The notes under the pieces: generated by a model
Database searches by the model: none
Seen by the model: only the letters and a program-made list of their open reading frames with translations
What the model was told of the DNA's origin: nothing
Assembly: GCF_032854445.1 (NCBI RefSeq)
Contig: NC_088300.1
Span: 35,941,608 to 36,005,607 of the forward strand
Reading direction: 5' to 3'
Origin: Liolophura sinensis
Lineage: Eukaryota; Mollusca; Polyplacophora; Chitonida; Chitonidae
Length of the DNA: 64,000 nucleotides
Made by a program: the position numbers and the translations under genes
In this document: piece after piece, positions 38,221 to 50,000 of the stretch
How the letters are laid out: each line of letters begins with the position of its first letter
Position numbering within the stretch: position 1 is the first letter of the stretch

Positions 38221-38694
38221 AAAGTTGATCTCTTTAAAAAGAACCTTGTTCTGAAATTTGTTGTATTCTTCTGGATTAAGCACAGACTTATCATTGTTAG
38301 AAAATCTTCATCAGTTGTTGGCAGTACCTGTACATACCAGATTCATGCGTGCTGTTATATCCACTGTTTGTACTACATTAATCTTATTTGCCCAGTTTAA
38401 GGGATATCACATCATTTTTACCGAGTCTAACATCTGACTTTTAATCAGGCATTTTTAGGTGAAATGGTATCAAGTCTTTGTTACCGCTAAGATATATTTT
38501 GCTCCTTGCATTATAAAAAAGATGTCCTGATACACAAGATATTTGAAATATTTTGAACAGCCAATGTTGATTGTGTCAATGTGAAACTTTTCATTGCAAA
38601 TGCAAGGGCTTGGGTATAAAACTAGCTCTACAGTACCAATGATAATTACATGTACATATATTTGTTTAAAATGTGAAGTCATATTGAAGGGTAA

Positions 38695-38895
38695 GGGGAA
38701 GGTCTTACAGCAACTGATAGATGTTCGTGGGTTCCTCCAGTCTAGATTTTCCCGGTTTCCTCCGACACTAATGCCAGCTGCTGCCGTATGAAATATTTTG
38801 TTATACGCTAAATATTGTTATTTACTTGATTGGTGTTTTTCGCCAAAAAGAAAAATATTCTTGAGTATGGCACGAAACACCAATTAAATAAATGA
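38695..38895. mobile_element. Decayed SINE followed by a fold-back of SINE 3' ends
   Basis: 38695-38812 is a diverged + copy. 38822-38843 is a minus-strand 3' end (ttacttgattggtgttttt), followed within 15 bp by a + strand 3' end (atattcttgagtatggc ... caccaattaaataaat). Confidence 0.75.
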
Positions 38896-39084
38896 TAATA
38901 TAATACAACAAAATGAAATATTATGGTTCGTAAAATGTTTCTGTAAACTGCAGACGGTTCGATGAGTCTGAGGTATAATTGTGGTAACAAATTACGCTGT
39001 GTTTAAAGTGTTCAGGAGAAGCTAGATCAGGATTTGTGGTATTTGCCCTATCAAAATGACATATTGGATACTATACAAGATAAA

Positions 39085-39342
39085 GTGGCCTTGCTATCAT
39101 GGATAGATAAAGTATTGGCTCGCCATGACTATCAAGCCTTTGACTTATGAGGTTGCATGTTCAAATCCCACCCTTGCAGCACAATAAGGATGTGGGTAAT
39201 TTTGGGTGGCACCTGTAAAAGATTAGGGCTTTACTCTGGGCAATCCGGTTTTCTCCACACTTAAAACTGTTTGCAGTCAAGTGAAAAATTCTTAAGTACA
39301 CAGATAAAAAGCAAGCAATCAATCAATCAATCAATCAATCAG
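39085..39342 (+). mobile_element. SINE family 3 with (AATC)n tail
   Basis: Box B-like gttgcatgttcaaatcccac, then a body with tccggttttctccacactt and gtgaaaaattcttaagtac, then a (AATC)n run. It resembles pieces at 17590, 20245 and 48580. Confidence 0.65.
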
Positions 39343-39470
39343 TGTTCAAGACAAATCAGTTTCTTCATAGTGTATCGCTACCTGAACCCTGCAGAATAAT
39401 GCTAAAGGGCCCCTAGGTGGCTAAGACATTCGGTCCTCCTGTTTGCAGGTGATGCACCATTGCCTTTTTA

Positions 39471-39700
39471 AGGAGAGGACATCTTTGAATCCAGTTCTAC
39501 TGGCAGAATTCAGTTACTCTGGTTCAAGTTTGGTATTCAGACCTCCTTCTGGTTGTGAATGACCTGTCATTCAGTGTTACCTAGGAGAGGACATCTTTGA
39601 ATCCAGTTCTGTTGGCAGAATTCAGTTACTTCAGTTCAACTTAGTCATCCAGTTCTCCTTCTGGTTGTGAATGTTTCACCTAGGAGATGGTGTCTGTGAC
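39471..39700 (+). repeat. Imperfect tandem duplication, about 112-bp unit
   Basis: aggagaggacatctttgaat recurs at 39471 and 39583, and ccttctggttgtgaatg follows in both. A shorter third start (aggagatggtgtctgtg) lies at 39682. Confidence 0.8.
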
Positions 39701-40499
39701 TCCGGTTGATTTGGTTCGTCTTGATATGAGGAGGTTTGTCAGATGGTTGGTAAAGGGCATTTGTTTCTCATGGTCTGATTGTACTAAGTGAAATATTCTT
39801 GATTACAGCACGCAAATTCTTATAAACAGATTCAAAGAAACTATAGACCTGTAATTTTCTCAACTGGGCGATGTATTTGCTTTTTTCAAAAAAAAAAAAA
39901 GCCATGTGTAGAAAACTTAAGAATGATGTCATATGAAATGAAAAGAAAAGACAACAAATATGATAATCATAATTATTTATCAAGCAGGCTGAGAAGAGGG
40001 TGGGTACAAAGTACGCACAAACGTTTCATTAAGCACTCGGTATTAGTAGGACGATTTGAAGATCTGAGAAAATTCATGCATGGTACATGAATGAATGCAT
40101 GTTTTGCTCAGCAGAGAGCCTTTGTTCTTCGGTTCATCGGTAGAAGAATCTTGACTGAAATAGCTCATTAACGCGGAAAGTTTAGGTTACGTAAAGGAAA
40201 ACAGCCAGGTCCTGGGGTGTTTAAAATAATTTGCGTCTGATTGGTTAAAACTTTCGATTGTTTTGATGTATGTGACTTACATCCCACGGTGACATTTCCA
40301 CTGTTCAAATTCACTAAATTAGAAAGCTATGCGTTCTGATCACTTAGGATGCTTTCCTAAAGCTCAGAATATACATTTGATGTAGCGTAGCTCGAAGTTT
40401 TCCGGCCTGGCAACGTGATACACCTTTCCGCGTCCTTCCCATGGTTGTACCAGTATCACATCAGGAAGTGGTTAAGACAATCTGATATTTCTTTGTTTT

Positions 40500-40662
40500 C
40501 TAGGGGATAGCGCGAACGCAGTCCCCCTGAGTAAAAATTACGCACCCGAGTCACCCACATTTGGGGTGATCGCAAGCGTCAGCCCACCGAAGTGCAATGG
40601 GAAGGCCTCGACCTGGGGGAACCGCCTTCGTGATCACGGTATCCCCTGTGCCAGGTAAGTAT
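40500..40662 (-). ncRNA. U1: U1 spliceosomal small nuclear RNA
   Basis: U1 snRNA pairs with 5' splice sites as the RNA core of the U1 snRNP. On the minus strand the gene starts ATACTTACCTGG (5'-splice-site recognition sequence, at 40662) and continues GATCACGAAGG (stem-loop I, U1-70K-binding loop) and CCATTGCACTTCGG (stem-loop II, U1A-binding loop). It then has a stem-loop III segment (GATCACCCCAAATGTGGG), an Sm-site-like AATTTTTAC, and the terminal stem-loop GGGGGACTGCGTTCGCGC closed by TATCCCC. Length is 163 nt, against 164 in human. The Sm site lacks the usual G after the U run, so a diverged variant or young pseudogene is possible. I could not assign the PSE or 3' box with confidence; downstream aaagaaatatcaga loosely resembles a 3' box. 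Confidence 0.95.
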
Positions 40663-40942
40663 GAGCTGATGATTTCACCCCTAAAAATCCAATCTTATTG
40701 CATACGTGATCTCAATAGAGCTTCTGCGATTTGCGTGAAATTTTATTCCAAAATAAATATGTAAATAGTTGTAAAATTAAATTATTATTGAATTGACATA
40801 TTGAATACATATTTTGTTCAGGTTATAACAGTATCAAACTAAATATTTTTTTGTGTAAACACATCCAACTTTTAAATATACTCCAAATCTTATAGGCTAG
40901 ATTGTTTTCTAACGGAATGATCACGCGTAGTTATCGTTCTTG

Positions 40943-40976
40943 CAAGCCACGTGACCTGTTGGCGCTTTAGTTTGAA
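40943..40976 (+). promoter_or_regulatory. Possible NCAPG promoter: E-box, CDE/E2F-like GGCGC and CHR-like TTTGAA
   Basis: CCACGTGAC is followed by TTGGCGC (40959-40965) and, five bases on, TTTGAA (40971-40976). This resembles the CDE/CHR arrangement of late cell-cycle genes, a class to which vertebrate condensin genes belong. Spacing is about one base longer than in classical examples. A possible donor (CACTG|GTAAAA, about 41019) lies downstream. Inference only. Confidence 0.3.
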
Positions 40977-41724
40977 GCTTGCAAAGCGAAGAACTTCCAA
41001 AGGACGAGATATCACTGGTAAAATACTCTTTGGTAACCATTTACTCGTCTTTGCACATCCCTGGTAAATAGGGCAGCGATTACTTTTAAAATAACGTTTT
41101 ATATTTTCTTGTGTTCTTTTGCTTTTCCACCACTCGCCTCAGTAAAGCACGCAGTAAAAATACTTTATGCCAACAATGTTGTTGTTGTTATACAGTATAA
41201 CGAACGGTTTGAGAAAAATAAAAATCAGAGAGACTTTCTTGCCAAAGTGATTGCTTTCTAAGTGAGAGCATAATACTCTTTTGTATATGAAGTAAGTGAG
41301 AAGTATTAATACTGGGAGACTTTTCTGTGGCGATATAATCACTTACATTGGTATTAATTTTTGACAAAACAAGGACTGACATTAAGAAGTTGGACGTCCG
41401 TAAATAAAGTTTCTTAAGGCCATTTTTGGTATGCATATGGTTTGTTCATTGCTTGTACTCATTGCTTAATAAACATGTCTGTGTATCGATCAAATAGGCA
41501 TGACCATTAAGCCATTTGGAAGGACTCAGTGTGGGATATTAAAATTCTGACATTGTTATTAACATTGCCATCCCTGCCTCTCAAAAAACTTCCACATCCA
41601 TCCCACTCATGACAACCAAACTCCCCTCCTCTGCTCATGTCTAAGTCATTTTCTGGTTGATTTCCAATTTATACCATCTTCATAATTTAGTTACATTAAC
41701 TGCAAAACATTTCCATTGCCGTGT

Positions 41725-41905
41725 GACGGGCCACAGTTAGTAGAGCATCCGCTTTGCGAGTGGTCAGTCCTGGGATGGGTCACACCAAAGACTTTGAAGG
41801 AGGACGTTGTATCTTCCTCGCTTGAAGTTCAGCATGGAGGGGAATGCAACGACTGATTGACACGTATCGGTATAATAGTGAACGTAAAGCCTGCCACTAT
41901 ATATA
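41725..41905 (+). mobile_element. SINE family 2 copy, diverged
   Basis: Head cagttagtagagcatccgc ... gtcctgggatgggtcac, with caccaaagactttgaagg in the body. Confidence 0.55.
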
Positions 41906-43516
41906 CATAAAAAAAATGACATATCACAAGGCTAGCACAGAGAAATATGTAAAAACTTCTATAAAGATCTGAAAGCCAAGAAGATGAAGTTCAGCATTGG
42001 GGATGTGGCACTGACGGACATTTCACTCCGAGCTTGGCCAATCACTGGTGCATAAAGCGTCACGTGATAATTTTTCTGTCACGTCACAAAAACTATTAGC
42101 TCTAGATTGTCAGTGTGGTTTCTTATTGTGGATAGACAGATATATATGCAATAAACTGGGTTTCGCTCTTAGTTTAAGTGTTAAACTAATGCATTTTGGA
42201 CCACACATTTATGAGCAGGGAACTGAGAACGGCCGCCCATGTCACAATGCGTACATGTTGGGTAGGATACTGCAGTAACTTGTCAGGGTGAGCTGGCCAA
42301 AAAACCGCCTCAAGAGAGTCGATCATTGCTTGAAGAAAAATATTGTGACTTTGCATTATATTTCCTTAGCAAAGTCAGATTTATTATGAAAATATCTTCC
42401 CAAAATCTGAATGAAAGGGTCTTATCAATGAGAAGGCCCTGTCATGTGCGGTGAATTCCCTGAAGTCTGTACAGCCAGCTAGGCCAAATGCTTACACCCA
42501 TGCAGGACAAGGACGTGCAGGACCGCTAAAAACGAACATCACCCTGACCAAGCCCCAATCTAAAAGAAACATGTGCCTTTTGAACATGGGACAGAGCTGA
42601 TAGGCCCTGGTTGGGTATCAGGCACTATTGTTTGTATTTTTTCATAGTCACATTGTTTAATACCGATGGTATGTGAGAGCTTCTAGGTTTGGTGACGTCA
42701 CTCTAGATAGCTATAACATGGTAAAATGGACTCACCAAATGAGTGGCTAGGTACTGACGATTGCTTCTTATTTTGTTGATAAGCGGTGTAGAATTTCTAA
42801 AATATTTTTTGAACGTTTTTGGAATACTACTTTATTAATTAATTTGGCTTTATTGGCTGACTCTATGCTCACTTTAAGTACGACGTTAAACCCCAAGCAC
42901 TCACTCACTCACTCACTTCATTGCTGTATTTAAGCAAAACCTCAATCCTCATAATCTAACCCAGGGGCAGAAAAAAGATTAGTGTTTTTAGGGAATGCCA
43001 CCAGTGCAGACCTTATTATGCTTGGATGCCACCAGCGCAGACCTAATTGAAACCACTTCCATTGACAGTGGCAAGCTTTAAATTTTGAGAGGTAGGGAGG
43101 GATAGGGTGATGTCAGAATTTTGAAACAGCTCACATGAGTTTATCTAGATACACTAGTCTGACCCTCTATGTCTACTGTCTATCTAAGGAAAGTCACCCA
43201 TACATGACAGCTGCCATAAAAATGAAAGGTATGGCATATACAGCAATCTAGTAAATCAATAAATATGTGGCAGAGGCCCTTCTGAAAGGAAACCTTTTCT
43301 TTAAATAGTTATCAATTTTTTTTTCTTTTTTTTTTTTTTTACACAATAATAACCACAAACTAACTTTTTTCTGTTGACAAAGGCAAACATTCCTTTTGCT
43401 TTCCAAAAATATTACTGTTTGACATAGCTTTATAAATGAAGGTGGGGAATACCCGTAAGACTCTTCCACTAACACTGAAGAGGTTTTGAATACACTATAT
43501 CTCTCTCTTTGAAATA

Positions 43517-43737
43517 GGGGCCTCCGTGGCTCAGTTAGTTAGCTCGCTAGCGCAGCGTAATGACCAGTGCGGTTGCTGTGAGTTCAAGTCCAGCTCATGC
43601 TGGCTTCCTCTCCGGTCGTACATGGGAAGGTCTGACAGCAACCTGCGGATGGTCGTGGGTTTCCCCCGGGCGCCGCCGTCGTATAAGTGAAATATTCTTG
43701 AGTACATTGTAAAACACCAATCAAATAAATAAATAAA
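43517..43737 (+). mobile_element. Main SINE family, nearly full-length, upstream of NCAPG
   Basis: Starts ggggcctccgtggctcag (box A) and ends with AAAT units. An internal deletion removes the segment between gtttcccccggg and cgccgccgtc. ctctttgaa occurs on both sides (about 43505-43513 and 43739-43747), consistent with target duplication. Confidence 0.92.
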
Positions 43738-43934
43738 TCTCTTTGAACTATAGTTGACGAAGTTACCTGACTGGTCGATTCCAAACATATCCACTCTCTT
43801 GATGTTGTGACGTTGAACTCTGGTAGCTAAACATGTTTAACACAATAATGTTCCAATGGCTGCTGTAGGATGTTACAATAACTGCAGGTACATCTGATGG
43901 TAATTACAGTGAGGTGCCAGGAAGTACCCCAAAG

Positions 43935-44033
43935 ATGCCTCAGGTGACTATGAAAGATGTCTTTGTGGAGTGCGGCTCCAGCCTCCAGTGTCACAACAAA
44001 CAGCTGAAGTCTTTACAGAAAATCTACACAGCT
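43935..44033 (+). CDS. NCAPG: NCAPG exon 1 (start codon)
   Basis: Encodes MPQVTMKDVFVECGSSLQCH then NKQLKSLQKIYTA; donor GCT|GTAAGT. It matches human LSIKEAF....LSRTYRT. The exon is open back to 43869, preceded by TAG, which may be an acceptor (GCTGTAG|GATG) or lie in a continuous 5' UTR. A second in-frame ATG (VT-M) is possible. Confidence 0.85.
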
Positions 44034-47000
44034 GTAAGTGAAACCTTTATAACGTAGACTGTCCCATTGTATTTTGTATCCAAAACATTGGCCATAAATG
44101 TACATGTATGTAAGATGCCTTTCTTAAACCGTTTTAATCTTTATTAAATTCTGTGACAGGCCTTACAAGTATGCATTGTACAGTATTGCTACAGATTAGT
44201 GCAGTGTGACTTTTGTGTGTTTTTCCACACATAATCTTCTAGTCTTGTGTTTTAATGTGTGTTAATATTTTTTGCGAAAAGATTAACAGTCAAGATAACT
44301 GGATTTCATTTTACCTGAACTTTTTCTGCACTCATTCACATGGTGAATCATTTATACTTAGTGAGAATAATATTAAGAAGTACAGAATTGATTTATCTCT
44401 TCACAAAATAGTCCACTTAATGAGATGATGTGTTTGTAAAGAAGCTCAAAGATATTCATATATTTTCAGTATCAATGTTATATAAATGTATGTATTTTTT
44501 TTTTTCCATTACAGATGGATCCAGAGGCTTTCTGGTTGGAGTTTGTTCATCTGCTTAAGTACCCAATGGTAGTCTATGCCAGAGAACCTGTGGTAGAACG
44601 CACCATAGAGTTCGTGGCCAAGTTTGTCTGTTCTGTCAGCAATGCTTCAGAGGTAGACAGTGATGACAACTCGCTCCTGAACAAACTGGTGACATTCCTG
44701 TTGCAGGTTTGTGGTAGACTGGGAGTTATCAATTATCTTTTTGAGCAGTTCTAGGAGAGAGAATTAAATATTGTAAAATAGGAGGTTTGGTGAAGGTAGT
44801 TAAGCAGGTACTTGCTCATTACATTTACAAAAGTCTCCACCGAGAGACATGACTGCTGTCGTAAATTTCAGATGTCAAAAAATACTTACATTAGAAAAGT
44901 AAAATTTTCTTCCAAAAAGTGAGTTCCTAGATGCAAATAATTGTTAGAAAATTGGTACTGAATGGACATTTCTCCAGACATCATTCCACTTTCCATACAA
45001 ACCTCAAAATACCTAAATTGAAATTCTAAGGTCATCAGAACTCTAAGAATCAGGCCAAATTTGAGTCCTTTATCATACATAGTTATAAAACTAGTATAAA
45101 AAATGGGCCGTCATCATCATTATGCCAGATAAATAACCTATGTCTACTGCATTTAGCACAAACTGTTAGTGGCCTAGAACGTGAGAAATCGTGTATGTGT
45201 GAGAAATCTTCTGGAAAGATACTTACATGCTTTCGTATAGTTAGTTTTACAAGGCCCAGATTTACCTGCAGTTTTCACTTTGATCTGTCTCAAGAATCCC
45301 ATTGGATGAAGATTATATTAATGGGTGCATAGTGGTTTGTAAACTGCTTTTTTTTTTGGTAAAAAAGAAAACAGATATTTTATATCAGATTGGTATCTTA
45401 TTTTTATATATTTTTTTTCTTTATATCTTATTCTTTCAAAGTAAAACAAGGTATTGTCAGCCTGAATGGCAGGTAAAATTTTAGTAGGATCTGCTGAAGT
45501 GTCCATGATTGTTTTGAAAGTTTTTCCTATTTGTTAGCTGAGCTGAAAGGAAGTGTTGAAACAGGCTATAGTTTAATGCTGAACTGTCAGGTAAGGTTAA
45601 TGGTTAGTGTTGAAGTGGGGACTTCTTTTGTTATTCTGACACCCTCAGTTTTCCTCTGTTTCAGTCCCACAGTGCATGTAACCAGGGCGTCAGGTTCAGG
45701 AGTTGTCAACTGATCAACAAACTGCTGACAAACCTGGGCGAGGATGCTCACATTGATGACGATCTCTACAATGAGATATTTTCAGGCATGTTGGAGCGGG
45801 CCAGAGATAAACTGCCCCTGGTGCGTGCCCAGGCTGTCTATGCTCTAGCCCGTCTGCAGGACCCCACTGACAAGGACTGTCCAGTTATTAAAGGTAAAGG
45901 TGTGAACGCATCTGTGTCTTAAACATTTCGTTATACCTACATTTACCATAGCTTATCCATCTCTCACACGAGCCAATCGAAAATGATTCTATTTCCTATT
46001 AAGCTATAAACAATCTCACTCAAAGGCTATTTATTATAACCACTACAGCATTTTAAAGGATTGAAGTTCCAGATAAACTTGAGTGTTTTGACATTCAGTG
46101 AAAAGAGTCTTTTTATTTCTTAATATTGTAATATTAAGATACCCTAAATGACTTAAAATTTCACCCGGGGCCTCCGTGGCTCAGTTGGTTAGCGCGCTAG
46201 CGCAGCGTAATGACCCACTCACCAATGAGGTCGCTTTGAGTTCAAGTCCAGCTCATGCTGGCTTCCTCTCCGGTCGTACGTGGGAAGGTCTGACAGCAAC
46301 CTGCGGATGGTCGTGGGTTTGCCCTGGGCTCTGCTTGGTTTCCACCCACCATAATGCTGGCTGCCGTTGTATAAGTGAAATATTCTTGAGTACGGCGTAA
46401 AATTTCACCCACAATAGCGCATGTTTGGAGGTAAATAAGTGTCAAAAAGTATTATTTAAGGTGATGAAACTTACAGTTTTCCAGTAGAATGTTATTCCAT
46501 GTTCCAAGCAGACCTCAAAACACCTTTCTAAAATTAATAGAACTGTCAGAATCAGGAAAAATGGGCAAGTTAGTCATGGATGAAATTTTGTTGGACTAAA
46601 AAGAATGGCATTCATCTGCTATGCTAAGAATCAAACTTTTAGTCATGGAATCCTTGTTGTTGTTGTTGTTGTTTTTTCGTAGTGTTTCATCTGTCATTTC
46701 TGGACATTTGTTTGTTCTCCCTTACACTTTATTTCAATCTTCTCGTCCTTTACCAGCATATCTGTTCCTGATCAGTTGTGACCCCAGCCCTGATGTACGC
46801 CGTGCCGTGCTGTCTTGTATTGCTCCATCCACCAGAACACTGACCGTCATCCTGGACCGTACCCGAGATGTCAAGGACGCTGTCAGGAAGACAGCCTTTC
46901 AGATCATAGCTGATAAGATCCACATCAAGACCTTGTCCATCGCACAGAGAATCCAGCTGCTCACCGATGGATTGAACGATCGTTCAGGTGACCACCAATC

Positions 47001-50000
47001 ACAGTTGTTCATGATTACCCTTTTATAAGAATATCCCCAGGAAAAGACCACTATTTTGCCCATGTACTCAGCAGAAACAATACTTTTCGTATATTTTTTT
47101 CTTCTTGTTTTAATTATCCATGTTTGTCATAGCTGTATTTAGACAACCATGCCAAACTTGATGATAACCAATGCTAGCCCACAGCCTGGCCATCCAGATA
47201 ACTCCACTCTCTCAGATCCGGCAAAAAGAGGAGGCAGTAATTCTGTATTTGGATATTAGAAGGTCATTTCCGAAAATTATGGACCATTGACAGAATATTT
47301 ACATGAAATAAAGGGGTTAGCAGATAGCAGATATAGCAGATTAGCAGATATAAACTATGCTTTCCTTGTTTTATCTTTCTACACTTTCCTTCAAACCGTA
47401 ATCCTCATTTTATAATAGATTTTCCTCATCTTTTAATACATTTCTACCAGTTTCACTGTGAAGAATTTAAATAGTGTTTTGTACATATTGAACGATTGCT
47501 AATATTACAGAAATTGTTGCCAAGACGTGTGCTAACCAGCTTCTGCAGAGCTGGCTGAAGTCGTTTGCCGGGAATGTCCTGGAACTTCTCAAATGCTTGG
47601 ATGTGGAGAGCTCTGTAGAGATCTGTGAGAAGGCTCTCACCACCATGTTCAAAGGCACAGCTGTTGGCGATTTGGTTGCCAACTTTACCATCCTTGATGA
47701 CAAGTAAGTGAACTGCTAAGACAATACCATCCTGGCAGAGTTATGGCCCTTTACATCTTAAATCATATTACCTATAGCTGGAGTTTTCGGTGTTATATAT
47801 AAACTGCAGTAAAGAAAAAACATAGGGTGAAAATATCGAACCTGTTGTTACAGAGATGCAGGTTCAATCCCAGCTTTAGACATGGAATTAATTTATGGGG
47901 ACTAGGTGATAAGCTGTTGACTGCTTGGGTGGCCATTTGTTCAGTATTAATTTTGTTGAAATTCCACCGATATGATGTGCTTTATGTCTGTACATCATCC
48001 ATGAAACCGTTTGTCAGTAAGAAGTCAAAGGTTGGTAATTTACCCCTGGCACTCTGGATTCCCCCACCCATAAGACTGATTGCCTTTGTATAGCTGAAAA
48101 AAAAGTATGGTGAAATAAAATAAGTAATGTAAAGAAATGTAAATATGTGTGGTGTAATTGTTGTTGTTGTTCATGGTGCAGGATGCTGATAGATGGTGAG
48201 AAGCTGACAGAGGAGAGTGCCATGTACTGGTGTAGTCTGTGCCGCTACATCCACTCCATGGGCGACTGTGTGGAGCAACTGCTTGAGATGGTTCTCCCCA
48301 ACTGTCTGGACTTCTGTGACTACATCCACAAGTAAGCGCTAGACAACAGGGCTTAGCAGATTTGTCCCTACGTTTGGTAACTGGATCGGGTGTGTGTGGA
48401 TTTCTGCATCTCTGACAAAATGTGATAGGAAGACATGAGCTCGCCTTTTATTTTTATTTTATTTTTTGAACATTTTGTAATGCTGTGTTTGTTTTACAAT
48501 TTTTTGTTTCATATGACATGATTTCTAGGTGCATCACTGGTTCTAGAAGGGTTCTATGATTTTTGCCGAAATTTCACTCATCCTTGATCATTGAGATCAT
48601 ATGTTCAAATCCAGCTTTCGGTTATACTCAGTAAAGCACTTTGTTTTCTCCAACAATGACCCATTTAACTGACAGCTGTCATTTTTGGCATAATTCTTGA
48701 GGACTTGTCAAACACTTAATCCTACTTTGTAAGTCATTGTATAGGATAGCATTCAGTGTTAAGTTTTTTTTAGGTAGTGTGGTATTGTTAAAATTAGACT
48801 GGACATTAAGAAACCATATCAACTACGTACAATTTTGATACAAAGATGACAAAAGTGGTACAGTTGAAAGTTCTTAACAGGAGAAATTGTGCTATGTCCT
48901 CTCATTCGTGTACAAACTAAATTGAAGTAAATGTTTTGTACTTAAGTCATGTAAAACTGATTCAGTCTTGTTGTGTTTGTAGCACTATGTGACTAGTAGA
49001 AGCCATCCTAAGTTATAGGTTAAGATAAGGGGTCTGCTGCTGTTTGCAGGTACCTGGAGCGCTGTGGTCAATGTACAGATCTGTATGAACAGTTAGAACA
49101 TGAGTTTGTCATCCAGCAATTGCTGACTATGACCAGCTTTATGGACCTCACCGATCAGGCAGGACGGTTAGTACATGTAATTTTGTATGTCAGATATAGA
49201 GAAGGGCAGTATATACTGGAAATACTGGGTGCATTTTAAATATCTGATCTGTCTTTAGGCCACACAGATTTAGATTTTCGTTTGAAGAGCAGAATGAATA
49301 TTGTTTTCAGTGTGGGAGGAGGGTATGAAATGAAACTGAAAAATCATCTTATTTGTGGGAAATGTTTACTGTCTTAGCAAATATTGTTGTTAAAGACATA
49401 CATAATTATCTAAAAAAGCCTTGAAAAACTGAAAATTCTGAGAATTGGGTGTTTGTTCCATTTTTTGATGTCTTTAGGGATGGCTCGCTCATAAAATCCC
49501 ATATTAATACTGCCGACAACATGCTCTTTTGCTACCTTGACTTAGGCTCTATATTTTATAAGAATGTCACATTTGGAATATGTTTGAATGTAAATACCTT
49601 TAATAAGAAATTTTAAAGAAAAATTTTTTCACTGGAATTTTTTTGGGGGGGTTTACTGGAAATGATGTTTCCTTTGCACAAGTGTATAACATTTTTGTAT
49701 TTCTGACTGCAGGAAAGTGTTTCAGAAATTGCTAGATGACATGCTGCTGAACGAGAACGTCAGTCATCGTCTGATCAAACACATCATTCTCCGCCTACTT
49801 GACCTCCACTCTGACCATGAGCCACTCGTCACTCATCTGGCTGAAATCATAGCGGACATTCGTGAACCAATGACTTCAGTGGAGAAACGACCAGGCGAAG
49901 ATGAAAGAAGACAGAATGATTTGAAGGTACCAAAAAGCAAATCTGAGAACATTAAGATGTGTGTTTTGTGTAAACTAAAAGAAATAGATTTTCAGCAGAC

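Larger units (their letters stand above)
33739..38240 (+). other. Probable 3' UTR and downstream region of the SH3BP2-like gene
   Basis: No coding exon was found after the stop. Several AATAAA hexamers occur; the one at 38215-38220 is a candidate poly(A) signal, but others are earlier and the true end cannot be chosen from sequence. It includes the 3' tail of SINE family 2 (about 35010-35060, acgttaaaccctaagcactc), a T/G homopolymer (about 35688-35714), a 31-bp tandem repeat and a SINE. Confidence 0.4.
40663..43868. other. Intergenic/promoter region between U1 and NCAPG
   Basis: No coding exon. It contains the possible CDE/CHR promoter patch (40943-40976), a SINE family 2 head and body piece (about 41725-41905), a family 2 tail with actcactcactcac (about 42883-42918), and a nearly full-length SINE (43517-43737) ending about 130 bp before the first NCAPG coding exon. 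Non-coding NCAPG 5' exon(s) may lie here. Confidence 0.5.

Noticed and set aside
40500-40655. First NCAPG exon with ATG at 40597 and a perfect donor
   Set aside because: The sequence is the antisense of U1 snRNA, and the reading frame does not join the conserved NCAPG frame.
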